This document shows, in pieces, positions 19,022 through 27,899 of a DNA stretch of 64,000 bases; the first letter of the stretch is position 1, and each line of letters starts with the position of its first letter. The translations under genes were made by a program, and so were the position numbers. The notes under the pieces are model-generated. The model was not told the origin of the DNA and searched no databases. It saw only the letters and a program-made list of their open reading frames with translations. The DNA is from an uncultured Oscillospiraceae bacterium (lineage in GTDB: Bacteria; Bacillota_A; Clostridia; Oscillospirales; Oscillospiraceae). Where the stretch lies: the NCBI GenBank assembly GCA_900762245.1, contig CAAFFR010000051.1:32664-96663 (forward strand), given 5' to 3'.

Positions 19022-19050
19022 TTGTCACCATTATTTCCTTGGGATAAAAT
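19022..19050 (+). promoter_or_regulatory. Putative promoter of DUF624 gene
   Basis: TTGTCA (19022-19027), a 17-base spacer and TAAAAT (19045-19050) lie 31 bases before the start codon, divergent from the MATE promoter. Confidence 0.45.
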
Positions 19051-19081
19051 AGAAGTCATCACCTATATATGAGGAATTGAT

Positions 19082-19723
19082 ATGGATATGAGTATTGACA
19101 GCAAATTCTTCCACTTTATGAACAAGATCGCTGACTGTATGATCCTAAGCGTCCTGTGGTCTGTTTTCTCTATACCGATAGTTACCTCCGGTGCGGCCGG
19201 AAGCGCACTGTATTACTGTGTGCTCAAGGTTTTGCGCGAGGACAGTGGCTCCCCTGTGAAAGATTTCTGGCGGTCCTTTCGCGCTAATTTCAGGCAGAGC
19301 AGCATCGTTTTCTGTCTGTTTGCGGCTGTCTGCTGTGCCGTCAGTGCTGTGGGCACCGCAATTTATGCCGCGTCCCAAACCGACCGGACTCTGACCAATA
19401 TCTACCTGGTGTTTTTATTTCTGTTGCTGTTTTTCATTGCCTGGCTCCACTACATTCTTTCTTACATCGCCCGGTTTGAGGCACCCTTGAAAATTGTTCT
19501 GAAAAACAGCCTTGTGATCTGCCTTGCCAATCTGCCCGCCTCCATATCCTTCGCGGTGCTGTTTGCAGTAGTGCTGGGCGGCGTGATCCTGACGCTCCCT
19601 GCCTCCGCCATGAGCTTCCTGCTGGTCCCAGGACTGTACGCCTGGGTCAACAGCCTCCTGATGGAAAGGATCTACCGAAAGTATCTGCCGGATACAAGCT
19701 CCGAAACCGATCCACCGGCATGA
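19082..19723 (+). CDS. DUF624 (YesL-like) membrane protein
   Basis: A 213-residue protein with five or so hydrophobic helices. The family-typical N-terminus is FHFMNKIADCMILSVLWSVF followed by a small-residue turn, and LREDSGSPVKDFWRSFRANFRQS lies near residue 45. YesL/DUF624 proteins accompany YesMN and LplABC genes in pectin and oligosaccharide loci, which fits this position; their molecular role is not established. ATG at 19082 follows GAGGA by 7 bases; a second ATG at 19088 is possible. The gene points away from the sugar cluster and ends in a shared terminator. Confidence 0.8.
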   Translation: MDMSIDSKFFHFMNKIADCMILSVLWSVFSIPIVTSGAAGSALYYCVLKVLREDSGSPVKDFWRSFRANFRQSSIVFCLFAAVCCAVSAVGTAIYAASQTDRTLTNIYLVFLFLLLFFIAWLHYILSYIARFEAPLKIVLKNSLVICLANLPASISFAVLFAVVLGGVILTLPASAMSFLLVPGLYAWVNSLLMERIYRKYLPDTSSETDPPA

Positions 19724-19741
19724 TTGCTCTATGATACGAAG

Positions 19742-19776
19742 CAGCCCCCATCCCGGTCTGGGATGGGGGCTGTTTT
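19742..19776. terminator. Bidirectional terminator between convergent genes
   Basis: A 13-bp stem (CAGCCCCCATCCC with its complement) around a short loop, then TGTTTTGCTGTT on the plus strand. It lies between the ends of the DUF624 gene and the convergent glycosidase gene and can serve both. Confidence 0.75.
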
Positions 19777-19780
19777 GCTG

Positions 19781-21313
19781 TTATTTCTCGACTGTTGCCA
19801 GAACTGCCATGTATTCCCGGGAGGGCAGCGGTACATTCACTACACCGCTTGCCCCTTCCATAACGATTTCACGGGTCATGTTCCATACATCGATCACTTC
19901 GATACGATAGGTCTTATCCTCCGGCAGACGCATTCTGGACTGATAGGGGCAGAATCTTCCGTGATATGTCAGATAGGCCTCCTCACCGCAGTGGCCGCTG
20001 GCCGTAAGCTCAGAGTTGATCAGCACATGACGCATTCCGGGCTCCATACGCTTCAACCCCTTTGCCATCGCCCCCATACCAGGGAACTCTTTTATCTTCT
20101 GTGCCAGCTCTTCCTGCGTAAACTTCAGGATATCTCCCATGCTTCTCTGAGGCATAGGCTCCAGGGCACCCGGCAGACTGTAAAGAATGTCCTTCAGAAA
20201 ACCGATCCGTGATGCACTGACGCCCTTCAGCTTGCCGCCACAGGCCCACCAGATGATGTCGTTCTCATCCATAAAGGTATCGCCATGGGTAGCATACGCA
20301 CCGTAGGCGCAGATTGTCCAGAACCGGTGAGTCAGCTCCAAGCCGGAAATGTTACCCCACATGAAGGTCAGATTTCCCTCATAGCAGATCTCATCATACA
20401 CCACAGGCTTTCCGTACTCTTCGATCCAGCTGCCGGCATTTTCTACCCAGCGGGTCTGCAAGCAGGCATGGGTCACATTGGGACGGGCAAAATCATACGC
20501 GGCAGTGCAGTTATGATTGCTTAAAAGATGACCGTAAGGGTCATTCCGGGCAACAAACTCCTCCACCTCGTACCACTTTTCCAGATCCCAGCCAACCATC
20601 AGGTCATATTCATTGGCAAGGCTCCACCAGATGTTGGGCCGGGCAGCCAGTCTACGGATCACAGTATCCAGGTAGATCAGGTTATCCGCCTGAGACATGG
20701 AACTGTAGCCCCAGCAGTCATAGGGATGGAACAAAATCAGATCCACCTCAATGCCCAGTGCCTCCATACAGTCCAGATGGCCCTCAAAGCGATGCCAGAA
20801 TTCGGGATTCGGCCTATGCACATCGGGTTTGCCCTCGGCATTCATCAGATACGGATGAACGGGAGGCTCTCCCTCGATCAGATCATAATGCTTGGGGAAT
20901 ACGCACATACGGACCTTGTTAAAGGGCGCGTCTGCCAGCGTTGCAAAGGTCTGCTCAATGATCTCATCCGTCTGATGGGTCATGGCATAGATGGTGGTAC
21001 CAAAGGGCAGATATTTGCTTCCGTCCTCATACACAAAATGCGTTCCCTCAACCTTTACCATGCCGTGGGCGGTTTCATCCGCTTCGCACATCTCCTCGCC
21101 GGAAGCATTCACCGCACCGCCGACCTCCCAGTGCCACAGACCCGTTTTCTTGGGCAAAAAGCGTACCTTGTAGATACCCTCGCCATCATAGAAGCCCTTT
21201 ACGCGCACCTGATCCTCTCCACAGGTAAAGACTGCAGTAATATCTGCCTGCGCCCAGGCATCCTTCAGCACCTCACCGTGAAAGACCAGTTCAAAGGTTT
21301 TATACTGTTTCAT
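19781..21313 (-). CDS. DUF5060/DUF4038-type putative glycoside hydrolase
   Basis: A 510-residue protein. Residues 1-75 match the DUF5060 beta-sandwich (FELVFHGEVLKDAWAQ; FYDGEGIYKVRFLPKKTG). Residues about 95-400 look like a clan-A TIM barrel: LPFGTTIYAMTHQ, IWWSLANEYDL with a candidate acid/base Glu, and KPVVYDEICYEGN with a candidate nucleophile Glu. A DUF5605-like beta domain closes the protein. There is no signal peptide. Proteins of the DUF4038 group include apiosidases (GH140), so an apiosidase-like or other pectin/glycoside activity is plausible but not proven. It starts 15 bases after the FGGY kinase gene, in what looks like one catabolic operon beginning at 25938. Confidence 0.72.
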   Translation of the reverse strand: MKQYKTFELVFHGEVLKDAWAQADITAVFTCGEDQVRVKGFYDGEGIYKVRFLPKKTGLWHWEVGGAVNASGEEMCEADETAHGMVKVEGTHFVYEDGSKYLPFGTTIYAMTHQTDEIIEQTFATLADAPFNKVRMCVFPKHYDLIEGEPPVHPYLMNAEGKPDVHRPNPEFWHRFEGHLDCMEALGIEVDLILFHPYDCWGYSSMSQADNLIYLDTVIRRLAARPNIWWSLANEYDLMVGWDLEKWYEVEEFVARNDPYGHLLSNHNCTAAYDFARPNVTHACLQTRWVENAGSWIEEYGKPVVYDEICYEGNLTFMWGNISGLELTHRFWTICAYGAYATHGDTFMDENDIIWWACGGKLKGVSASRIGFLKDILYSLPGALEPMPQRSMGDILKFTQEELAQKIKEFPGMGAMAKGLKRMEPGMRHVLINSELTASGHCGEEAYLTYHGRFCPYQSRMRLPEDKTYRIEVIDVWNMTREIVMEGASGVVNVPLPSREYMAVLATVEK

Positions 21314-21328
21314 ATGCTGTCCTCCTTC

Positions 21329-22786
21329 TTATTTTCGCACCATATCCACAGCTTCTTTCCAGAGGCCGCGCTTTTCTTCCGCCTGAGACCGGGTCATCGT
21401 GGATACAACGCTTGATCTTCTAACGATCTGTAAAATATCTTCAGACCACAGTCCCACAGCGATACCCGCCATATATCCCGCGCCGCAGGCAGACAGCTCC
21501 TCCGTTTGGGAAATATGCACCTGACGCTGCAATATACCCTGCTGAAATTCCATCAGGTAGTTATTTTTTGTCGGTCCGCCATCCACACGCAGACTTTCCA
21601 TTTTCTTCCCGGTATCCTGTTCCATCGCCAGGATCACATCCGTGATCTGAAACGCGATGCACTCCAGTGCCGCTCGGACGATCTCTGCTTTTCCGGTCAG
21701 CCGGCTCATTCCCCACAGAAGCGCTCTGGCATCATTGCACCAGTAGGGCGCGCCCAGGCCGCTGAACGCAGGCACCAGACAAGTCCTATCCTCAGGATTT
21801 GCCTGCCGTGCCAGCTTATCCGTTTCTCCGGCGGACTCGATCAGCTTCACATCGTCCTTCAGCCAGCTGATCACCGCGCCGGTATAATTGATATTCCCCT
21901 CCAGAACGTAGCTGGTTTCCCCCCGGTGCTTCCAGGCAAGGCTGGTCGCCAATCCGTTTTGACTGAACACCGGTGCCGGGCCAACGTTCATCATAACAGA
22001 GGAGCCGGTGCCGTAGGTGGCCTTTGCCATGCCGGTTGCGGTGCAGCCCTGACCAAACAGAGCCGCATGGGAGTCTCCCATTACCGCATGAACAGGTATC
22101 TTTTCCTGCAAAAGTCCGCCCAGGTCCGTCATACCAAACATAGAATCCGAATCGCACACCTGGGGCAGGTTCTCCGACTTTACGCCAAAAATAGCGCACA
22201 GCTCCTCGTCCCATTTCATTTCCAGAATGTTGAACAGCTGGGTCCGGGAGGCATTGGAATAATCTGTTTTGTATTCTCCGGTGAGCTTATACACAAGCCA
22301 GGCATCGATGGTGCCAAAGCGCAGCTCCGCGTCCCGGGCAGCGGGAATGTTTTCCAATATCCACGCCATTTTCGCCGCGGGAAAATAGGGCGAAGCCGGA
22401 ATGCCTGTACGCTGCCGGATCATGGGGCCATAGCCCGCATCCTGGACCCTGCGGCAGATCCCCTCTGCCCGGCTGCACTGCCAGACGATGGCATCGCAGA
22501 TGGGTTTCCCTGTCCGTTCATCCCACGCTGCCGTGGTCTCCCGCTGATTGCTGATGCCCACGCAGGCAATATCCTCCAGGGCAATGCCGGAGCGGTCTAC
22601 CGCATCCCGAGCGACCAGAAGGGTATTTTCGTAGATCTCTTCCAAATCATGGGAGACCCATCCGTTTTCCGAAACGATCTGACGGTGAGGCCGGTCGGCC
22701 CGGCACAGGACCTTTCCGCTGCCGTCCAGGATCAGGGCCTTGGTGCCCTGAGTAGACTGGTCAACTGCCAAAACATACTGTTTCAT
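21329..22786 (-). CDS. FGGY family carbohydrate kinase
   Basis: A 485-residue two-domain sugar kinase, nearest in look to glycerol/xylulose kinases. Phosphate-1 motif LAVDQSTQGTKALILD is at residues 6-21, ISNQRETTAAWD near 78, a catalytic-type Asp in FGTIDAWLVYKLTGEY, and the FGGY signature region is MESLRVDGGPTKNNYLMEFQ. It phosphorylates a ketose or polyol with ATP. The ATG overlaps the stop of the transketolase C-subunit gene by 4 bases (ATGA), so it is made together with it. Isomerase, kinase and transketolase together suggest aldose to ketose to ketose phosphate to C2 transfer. Whether the substrate is apulose, xylulose or another ketose cannot be told from sequence. Confidence 0.85.
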   Translation of the reverse strand: MKQYVLAVDQSTQGTKALILDGSGKVLCRADRPHRQIVSENGWVSHDLEEIYENTLLVARDAVDRSGIALEDIACVGISNQRETTAAWDERTGKPICDAIVWQCSRAEGICRRVQDAGYGPMIRQRTGIPASPYFPAAKMAWILENIPAARDAELRFGTIDAWLVYKLTGEYKTDYSNASRTQLFNILEMKWDEELCAIFGVKSENLPQVCDSDSMFGMTDLGGLLQEKIPVHAVMGDSHAALFGQGCTATGMAKATYGTGSSVMMNVGPAPVFSQNGLATSLAWKHRGETSYVLEGNINYTGAVISWLKDDVKLIESAGETDKLARQANPEDRTCLVPAFSGLGAPYWCNDARALLWGMSRLTGKAEIVRAALECIAFQITDVILAMEQDTGKKMESLRVDGGPTKNNYLMEFQQGILQRQVHISQTEELSACGAGYMAGIAVGLWSEDILQIVRRSSVVSTMTRSQAEEKRGLWKEAVDMVRK

Positions 22787-23709
22787 TTCATCAATTCCTT
22801 TGCAGCACGGACAATTCCTTCCTCGTCCAGTCCGTAGTAGTGGAATATCTCTTTGGATTTGCCGGTGATGACGGGCTCGTCAGGGAGCGTCAGATTGATA
22901 ACCTTGCAGGGAGCATTGGCCGCGACAGTCTGGGCGACCATAGAACCCATGCCACCAATGGCAACGTGCTCCTCCACCGTAATGATCCGGCCGGTCCGGG
23001 CCGCCTTCAGCACGGCTTCCTTATCCAGAGGCTTGACGCAGTACATATCGATAACCGCAGCCTCGATGCCCTCAGCTGCCAGGCGTTCCGCTGCTTTTTT
23101 TGCATACAGCACCATCTCACCGCAGGCAATAATGGCCATGTCCTTACCCTCCCGCAAGGTAGTTGCTCTATCCATTTCAAAAGGAACATTCCCCTCTTCG
23201 TAAACATCCTCCACGGGATTTCGTCCCACACGAACATAGGCAGGATCCTTGTCCGCCATCAATGCCCAGGTCAGCTTCTCCGTCTGGTGTCGGTCAGAGG
23301 GCAGATAAACACGCATACCGGGGATGGATGCGATGTCAGCGATATCGGTGCCGGAATGATGGGTCATGCCCAGCGCGCCATAGCTGACGCCGCCGGAGAT
23401 GCCCAGTAGAAATACATTGTTGTGAGAGTAGGCGCAGTCCACCTTGATCTGCTCCATGGAGCGGGTGGACAGAAAGCAAGCGGGAGAAACCGCCACAGGC
23501 TTCATTCCAACGGAGGCCATGCCTGCCGCGATGGAGACCAGAGACTGCTCCGCAATACCAACCTCCACAAACTGCTCCGGATAGGTATTGGCAAAATTCG
23601 TCATGGAGCCTGAGCCACGGGAATCGGAGCAGAGAACCGCAACGGTTTTATCGGTTTCTGCCAGTTCCATCAGCACATCGCAGATAACCTGTCGGTTCGG
23701 GATATTCAT
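22783..23709 (-). CDS. Transketolase, C-terminal subunit
   Basis: A 308-residue protein holding the pyrimidine-binding and C-terminal domains of a split transketolase. The Glu that activates thiamine diphosphate is in EVGIAEQSLVSIAAGMAS (residues about 50-68). LGMTHHSGTDIADIAS and DMYCVKPLDKEAVLKAA are also typical. It needs the N-terminal subunit encoded immediately upstream; their genes overlap by 4 bases. It moves a two-carbon ketol unit between sugar phosphates. Split transketolases in clostridia are often specialised for a catabolic pathway (apulose-4-phosphate and sulfosugar transketolases are examples), and linkage to an isomerase and a kinase points that way. Confidence 0.88.
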   Translation of the reverse strand: MNIPNRQVICDVLMELAETDKTVAVLCSDSRGSGSMTNFANTYPEQFVEVGIAEQSLVSIAAGMASVGMKPVAVSPACFLSTRSMEQIKVDCAYSHNNVFLLGISGGVSYGALGMTHHSGTDIADIASIPGMRVYLPSDRHQTEKLTWALMADKDPAYVRVGRNPVEDVYEEGNVPFEMDRATTLREGKDMAIIACGEMVLYAKKAAERLAAEGIEAAVIDMYCVKPLDKEAVLKAARTGRIITVEEHVAIGGMGSMVAQTVAANAPCKVINLTLPDEPVITGKSKEIFHYYGLDEEGIVRAAKELMK

Positions 23710-24536
23710 TGCAGTGCCTCCTTCTTTTGCTTCAATTCCTCCAGTGCCAGACGGTACTGTTCTTCTGTGGGGGTCTTATGGTGCCACTCGGCTCTGTTTT
23801 CCATAAAGGAAATGCCGCAGCCCTTTGTGGTATTGAGAATGATCACAGTAGGCTTTCCCTTTACCTGCCTGGCAGCGGTAATGGCTGCGTCCACTGCTTC
23901 CATATCGTTGCCAGGGACAGAGATCACATTCCAGCCAAAGGATAGCCAGCGCTGCTCCTGGGAATCCTGCGCCATGACTGTCTCCGTAGGCCCGGAAAGC
24001 TGCAGTCGGTTTCTGTCCACAAAGGCGGTCAGGTTATCCAAGGCGTAATGGCTGCCTGCCATTACGCCTTCCCAGACGCTTCCCTCGTCCAGTTCTCCGT
24101 CGCCGATGACAGTATACACCCGGAACGGGGCATTCATCATCTTAGCACCCTTTGCCATACCCACTGCCACAGAAAGGCCATGGCCCAGGGAGCCGGAATT
24201 GACCTCGATGCCGGGGATCTTGTTATTGGGATGGCCGATATAACGGGATTTGTATGCGCTGAAAGTACGCATCAGCTCTTCCCGGTCAAAATAGCCTCTG
24301 TCTGCCAGAATACAATACAGAGTCTCCACACTATGCCCCTTGGAAAGGATGAAACGGTCCCGGTTGGGATCCTGCTGATTTTCCGCAGAGCAATTCAGAT
24401 GTTTATAATACAGCGCAACCAGCGCTTCCACTTCACTGAGGTCTCCGCCTATATGCCCGCTTCCCGAGCGGTAAATCAGCTCCAGCACATCCCGGCGGAT
24501 ATCGCAGGCCTTTCTTTTCAACTTCAAAATTTCCAT
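23706..24536 (-). CDS. Transketolase, N-terminal subunit
   Basis: A 276-residue protein with the thiamine diphosphate (PP) domain. SGSGHIGGDLSEVEALVALYY gives the substrate-phosphate histidine near residue 28, and the Mg-ThDP motif is GDGELDEGSVWEGVMAG (GDG at about 145). FVDRNRLQLSGPT is also conserved. It pairs with the C-terminal subunit to make one active site at the dimer interface. It starts one base after the isomerase gene ends, so the isomerase, both subunits and the kinase are transcribed together from the promoter before 25938. Confidence 0.88.
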   Translation of the reverse strand: MEILKLKRKACDIRRDVLELIYRSGSGHIGGDLSEVEALVALYYKHLNCSAENQQDPNRDRFILSKGHSVETLYCILADRGYFDREELMRTFSAYKSRYIGHPNNKIPGIEVNSGSLGHGLSVAVGMAKGAKMMNAPFRVYTVIGDGELDEGSVWEGVMAGSHYALDNLTAFVDRNRLQLSGPTETVMAQDSQEQRWLSFGWNVISVPGNDMEAVDAAITAARQVKGKPTVIILNTTKGCGISFMENRAEWHHKTPTEEQYRLALEELKQKKEALQ

Positions 24537-24537
24537 A

Positions 24538-25938
24538 TTATTCTCCTCTGAGGTATGCCTTCACGTCTTCCTCAATGGGATCGTACAGGTCAGGCTTCAC
24601 GCCGATATACTTGCAGGACTCATACAGCACAGGAACAACATCCTTGTGGATGCCGACGCAGTGATGGATATAGGGGCCCTCCACCACCTTGGCTTCCAGA
24701 CGCTTGATATTGTCCACTTCCACCCAGAGGTAGGTGCCCATGCCCTTGGGTCCGTCCACGCCCTTGGCATTGCCCAGCAGCATAGAATATTCACCGTTGT
24801 CACCGTCAAAGCGGGCCAGTGTCAGATCGCCGTGCTTGGCTTCGGCAGTAATGGCACCGGGGTAGTCGAAAGCCAGCGGATAAGTGATCTGGGGACGGCA
24901 GCCGGCAACGGACAGAGGCCAGGGACCGCAGTGCTGCAGCAGCTCGCCATTTTCAATGTTGGGATGACGGATGGTCCAGTCAGCAAAGAAGCTGCGGGTG
25001 CCGTCGTTGGCAGCGGCCTCCACCATCAGTGCGGTAATGGCGCCGTGGATGTCAGTCTCACAGACAACAGGGATGCCCTTGTCGTTCAGCAGTGCGTTGG
25101 CAGCGCAGGGCATAATACCAAGCTCACCCTGCAGGGCGTTCCAGCACTGGATGGCAGCAGCGCTGCAATGGTATTTTTTTACAAGCCGCTCCATGGCTAC
25201 TGCCAGACCGGCTACATTCTGCAGCTGCTCCTCGGAAACGCAAATATCCATATGCTCCCGGCAGTAGTCCATCGTCGCCTTGACCTCTTCACCCTGCTGG
25301 ATGGCCAGACGAACCTCCGCAGTCAGCTCAGGCAGAGGAATGGGAGAAAGCTGGACGTTGAACCGCTCCAGCAGCTCGCCCTCGTTGCACATGGTAGACC
25401 AGAAATCGAAAGGACGGGGACCGATCTGCAAAATACGGATATTGCGGAAGGTCTTCACCACCCGGCAGACCGCCAGGAAATCTCTCACACCCCGCTCAAA
25501 AATAGGATCGTTCAGGCGGCAGTTGGTCAGATAAGTAAAGGGAACACCGAAGCGTCGCAGGACCTTGCCGGTGGCAAATAAGCCGCACTGGGTATCCCGC
25601 AGGCGGATGCCGTTGGGCTCCGGCCGCTCATCCAGAGGTCCCCACAGCAGAACAGGGACGTTCAGATCCTTGGCAAGACGGGCACAGACATACTCCGTGC
25701 CGAAGTTGCAGTGGGGCAGAAACAGGCCGTCCACACCGGCCGCCTTGAACTTCTCAAGAACCTTCAGCCGGTCATCCTCATTATAGAGCAAGCCCTCGGG
25801 GTTGATGTCGTCAATGTCAACAAAATCCACATCCAGCTCTCTGAGCCGGTCGGCAGTCAGACCGCGATACTTGATGGCATCTGGCGCGGAGAAAATGCTC
25901 CGTCTGGTGGGTGCAAAGCCTAAAACGATCCGTTTCAT
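24538..25938 (-). CDS. L-fucose/L-arabinose isomerase-family protein
   Basis: A 466-residue protein. ATG at 25938 is chosen because AGGAGG lies 8 bases upstream; an in-frame start at 26070 has none. Family signs are the N-terminal Rossmann-like region (VLGFAPTRRS), VLLWGPLDERPEPNGIR, CRVVKTFRNIRILQIG, the metal-site stretch PVVCETDIHGAITALMVE and a C-terminal barrel (HHCVGIHKDVV). It should convert an aldose to a ketose with a divalent metal. It is the first gene of the operon with transketolase and kinase. Relatives include fucose isomerase, arabinose isomerase and sulfoquinovose isomerase, so the true substrate is open. It is divergent from a LacI regulator. Confidence 0.8.
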   Translation of the reverse strand: MKRIVLGFAPTRRSIFSAPDAIKYRGLTADRLRELDVDFVDIDDINPEGLLYNEDDRLKVLEKFKAAGVDGLFLPHCNFGTEYVCARLAKDLNVPVLLWGPLDERPEPNGIRLRDTQCGLFATGKVLRRFGVPFTYLTNCRLNDPIFERGVRDFLAVCRVVKTFRNIRILQIGPRPFDFWSTMCNEGELLERFNVQLSPIPLPELTAEVRLAIQQGEEVKATMDYCREHMDICVSEEQLQNVAGLAVAMERLVKKYHCSAAAIQCWNALQGELGIMPCAANALLNDKGIPVVCETDIHGAITALMVEAAANDGTRSFFADWTIRHPNIENGELLQHCGPWPLSVAGCRPQITYPLAFDYPGAITAEAKHGDLTLARFDGDNGEYSMLLGNAKGVDGPKGMGTYLWVEVDNIKRLEAKVVEGPYIHHCVGIHKDVVPVLYESCKYIGVKPDLYDPIEEDVKAYLRGE

Positions 25939-26088
25939 AGAGATAACCTCCTGATATTTATTGGATGGTCTCATTATAAATCCGAATTCGCTCAATTTAA
26001 ATAAATAATTTAGTGTTTTTCGATATTTCTTGACTAAATTTACTAAATCATTTATATTTAAAACAGTCATTACACGAGGAGTGAGAGC
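25939..26088. promoter_or_regulatory. Divergent regulatory region between isomerase operon and lacI-type gene
   Basis: AT-rich, 150 bases. For the regulator gene: TTGACT (26030-26035), 17 bases, TATATT (26053-26058). For the isomerase operon a TATAAT sits at 25974-25979 (minus) with no good -35. Possible operator parts are the palindrome CGAATTCG (25983-25990) and three copies of ACTAAAT or its complement between 26008 and 26048, overlapping the regulator promoter. This suits autoregulation and control of the isomerase operon by the LacI protein. Confidence 0.55.
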
Positions 26089-27099
26089 ATGGCAATTACC
26101 GCAAAGGAGCTAGCAAAGCAGCTGGGCCTATCCCAGTCCGCCGTTTCTCTGGCACTGAACCACAAGCCGGGGGTCAGTACCACCACACGCCGCAAGGTGC
26201 TTGAGGCGGCGGAAGCATTGGGATATGATTTTTCCCGAATTCAGCCGGTGGAGCAGCCCCAGGCCAGCGGCAGCATATATTTCGTCATTTACAAAAAGCA
26301 CGGTGCCGTGGTGGCTGATACTCCTTTCTTTTCCCAGCTATCCGACGGTGTGGATGCGGAATGTCAGCGGCTGCCCTACCACCTGAGCATCCAGTATCTC
26401 CACGACGGGGACAATATCGCCGCCCAGTTAAACACATGGAAGCATAGCGGCTGCCGGGGCATTCTTCTGTTGGGCACGGAAATGCAGCCTCAGGATTTAA
26501 GTCATTTTCTGAACATTGACATTCCGCTGGTCCTGCTGGATAATTATTTTGAAGAGATCAATGTGGACAGCGTCCTGATCAATAACATCAAAGGTGCCTA
26601 CACCGCCACGAATTACCTGATCCGCAAACGGATGTCCCAACCCGGGTATCTTCATTCTTCCTATTCCATCAATAATTTCGAGGAACGGGCAGACGGATTC
26701 TATAAAGCCATCCGCAAAAACGGAATGTCCACCTCACGCTCCATCGTACACCGGCTGACCCCTTCTGTGGACGGGGCTTATGCGGATATGAAGGAGCTGA
26801 TCGGGCGTGGAGAACCGCTGGCGAATTGCTATTTTGCCGACAACGATCTGATCGCCGCCGGTACCATTCGGGCTCTGCGAGAGGCAGGTTACCAGATCCC
26901 CCGGGATATCGCCGTGGTGGGCTTTGACAATATGCCCATCTGTACCTATATCGACCCTACCCTCACCACCATCCATGTACCAAAGGAATATATGGGCCAG
27001 ATGGCTGTCCGTCGGCTCCACGAGCTGATCACCACTTCTGACAGCCAGCCCATCAAAATTGAGATATCCACCACCCTGCAAAAAAGAAGGAGCTGTTAA
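26089..27099 (+). CDS. LacI family transcriptional regulator
   Basis: A 336-residue repressor. Helix-turn-helix is at residues 3-25 (AKELAKQLGLSQSAVSLALN) with the hinge at LEAAEALGYDF. The periplasmic-binding-like effector domain (residues 60-330) shows PLVLLDNYFEEINVDSVLINN and DIAVVGFDNMPICTYIDPTLTTI, typical of the family. ATG at 26089 follows GAGGAG. It is divergent from the isomerase operon and first in the esterase operon, so it most likely represses both and is released by a sugar or sugar phosphate of this pathway. Confidence 0.92.
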   Translation: MAITAKELAKQLGLSQSAVSLALNHKPGVSTTTRRKVLEAAEALGYDFSRIQPVEQPQASGSIYFVIYKKHGAVVADTPFFSQLSDGVDAECQRLPYHLSIQYLHDGDNIAAQLNTWKHSGCRGILLLGTEMQPQDLSHFLNIDIPLVLLDNYFEEINVDSVLINNIKGAYTATNYLIRKRMSQPGYLHSSYSINNFEERADGFYKAIRKNGMSTSRSIVHRLTPSVDGAYADMKELIGRGEPLANCYFADNDLIAAGTIRALREAGYQIPRDIAVVGFDNMPICTYIDPTLTTIHVPKEYMGQMAVRRLHELITTSDSQPIKIEISTTLQKRRSC

Positions 27100-27102
27100 G
27101 CA

Positions 27103-27885
27103 GTGAACGAACAGGATCACCGGATGTGTGAAATTCTGAAAAACAACGATGTGGCCCGGGATTTTTACCATACCAATGACTATGAACTCGTCCCTTATCT
27201 GGTGGAAGACGGCAAAAAACACCCAACCGCCATTATCTGTCCCGGCGGTGCCTACGGCATGGTTTGCAGCTATGTGGAGGGTGAACCTTTTGCAAAAAAG
27301 CTAAACCGGATGGGAATCCATGCACTGGTACTTTACTACCATGTCCGGGAAAAAGCCCTTTATCCTGCACCCCAGAATGATCTGGCCCGGGCAGTCCGGG
27401 AGGCTCATGAGAAAGCAGAGGTGTGGAATCTGGATATGGAGAACTACTCCGTATGGGGTTCCTCCGCAGGCGGGCATCTTGCTGCCAGCTTCGGTACAGA
27501 AATCATGGGCTATCCCAAATACTGCCTGCCCAAGCCCGGGGCAATGGTTCTGATCTATCCCGTGGTAACAATGGGCAGCCTGACCCACGAAGGGACCCGG
27601 GATCATCTGCTGGGTAAAGATCCCACATCGAAAATGTTACATATGGCGAGCATCGAACAGCAGGTGACGCCATCTTACCCTCCCACCTTTCTTTGGTGCG
27701 GTGATGCCGATGCCACCGTTTCCCCGGAAAACAGCCGGATGCTGGCTGCTGCCCTAAAGGAAGCGGGTATAGCTGTACAATTTGAAGAATATTCCGGCAT
27801 CGACCATGGCGTTGGCCTTGGCACCGGGACTGTTTGTGAAGACTGGCTGGAAAAGGCAGTTGCTTTCTGGCTGGCGCAAAATTAA
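27103..27885 (+). CDS. Alpha/beta hydrolase, carbohydrate-esterase-like
   Basis: A 260-residue hydrolase starting at a GTG (27103) with AAGGAG 10 bases upstream, three bases after the LacI gene stop. The nucleophile elbow GSSAGGH lies near residue 115, and a HGG-like oxyanion region is seen in ICPGGAYGMV. Asp and His appear in LWCGDADATVSPENS and EYSGIDHGVGLGTG. There is no signal peptide. The fold group (BD-FAE/acetyl-xylan-esterase-like) removes acetyl or aryl groups from sugars. With two more esterases downstream it probably deacylates imported glycosides. Confidence 0.82.
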   Translation: MNEQDHRMCEILKNNDVARDFYHTNDYELVPYLVEDGKKHPTAIICPGGAYGMVCSYVEGEPFAKKLNRMGIHALVLYYHVREKALYPAPQNDLARAVREAHEKAEVWNLDMENYSVWGSSAGGHLAASFGTEIMGYPKYCLPKPGAMVLIYPVVTMGSLTHEGTRDHLLGKDPTSKMLHMASIEQQVTPSYPPTFLWCGDADATVSPENSRMLAAALKEAGIAVQFEEYSGIDHGVGLGTGTVCEDWLEKAVAFWLAQN

Positions 27886-27899
27886 AGGAGGTCAAAACA

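Noticed and set aside
22783..24536. Housekeeping transketolase or 1-deoxyxylulose synthase
   Set aside because: The protein is split in two and embedded with sugar isomerase and kinase genes; DXS has a single chain and different motifs.
24538..26070. Longer isomerase start at 26070
   Set aside because: It would extend through the divergent promoter region with an untypical N-terminus; ATG at 25938 has AGGAGG.
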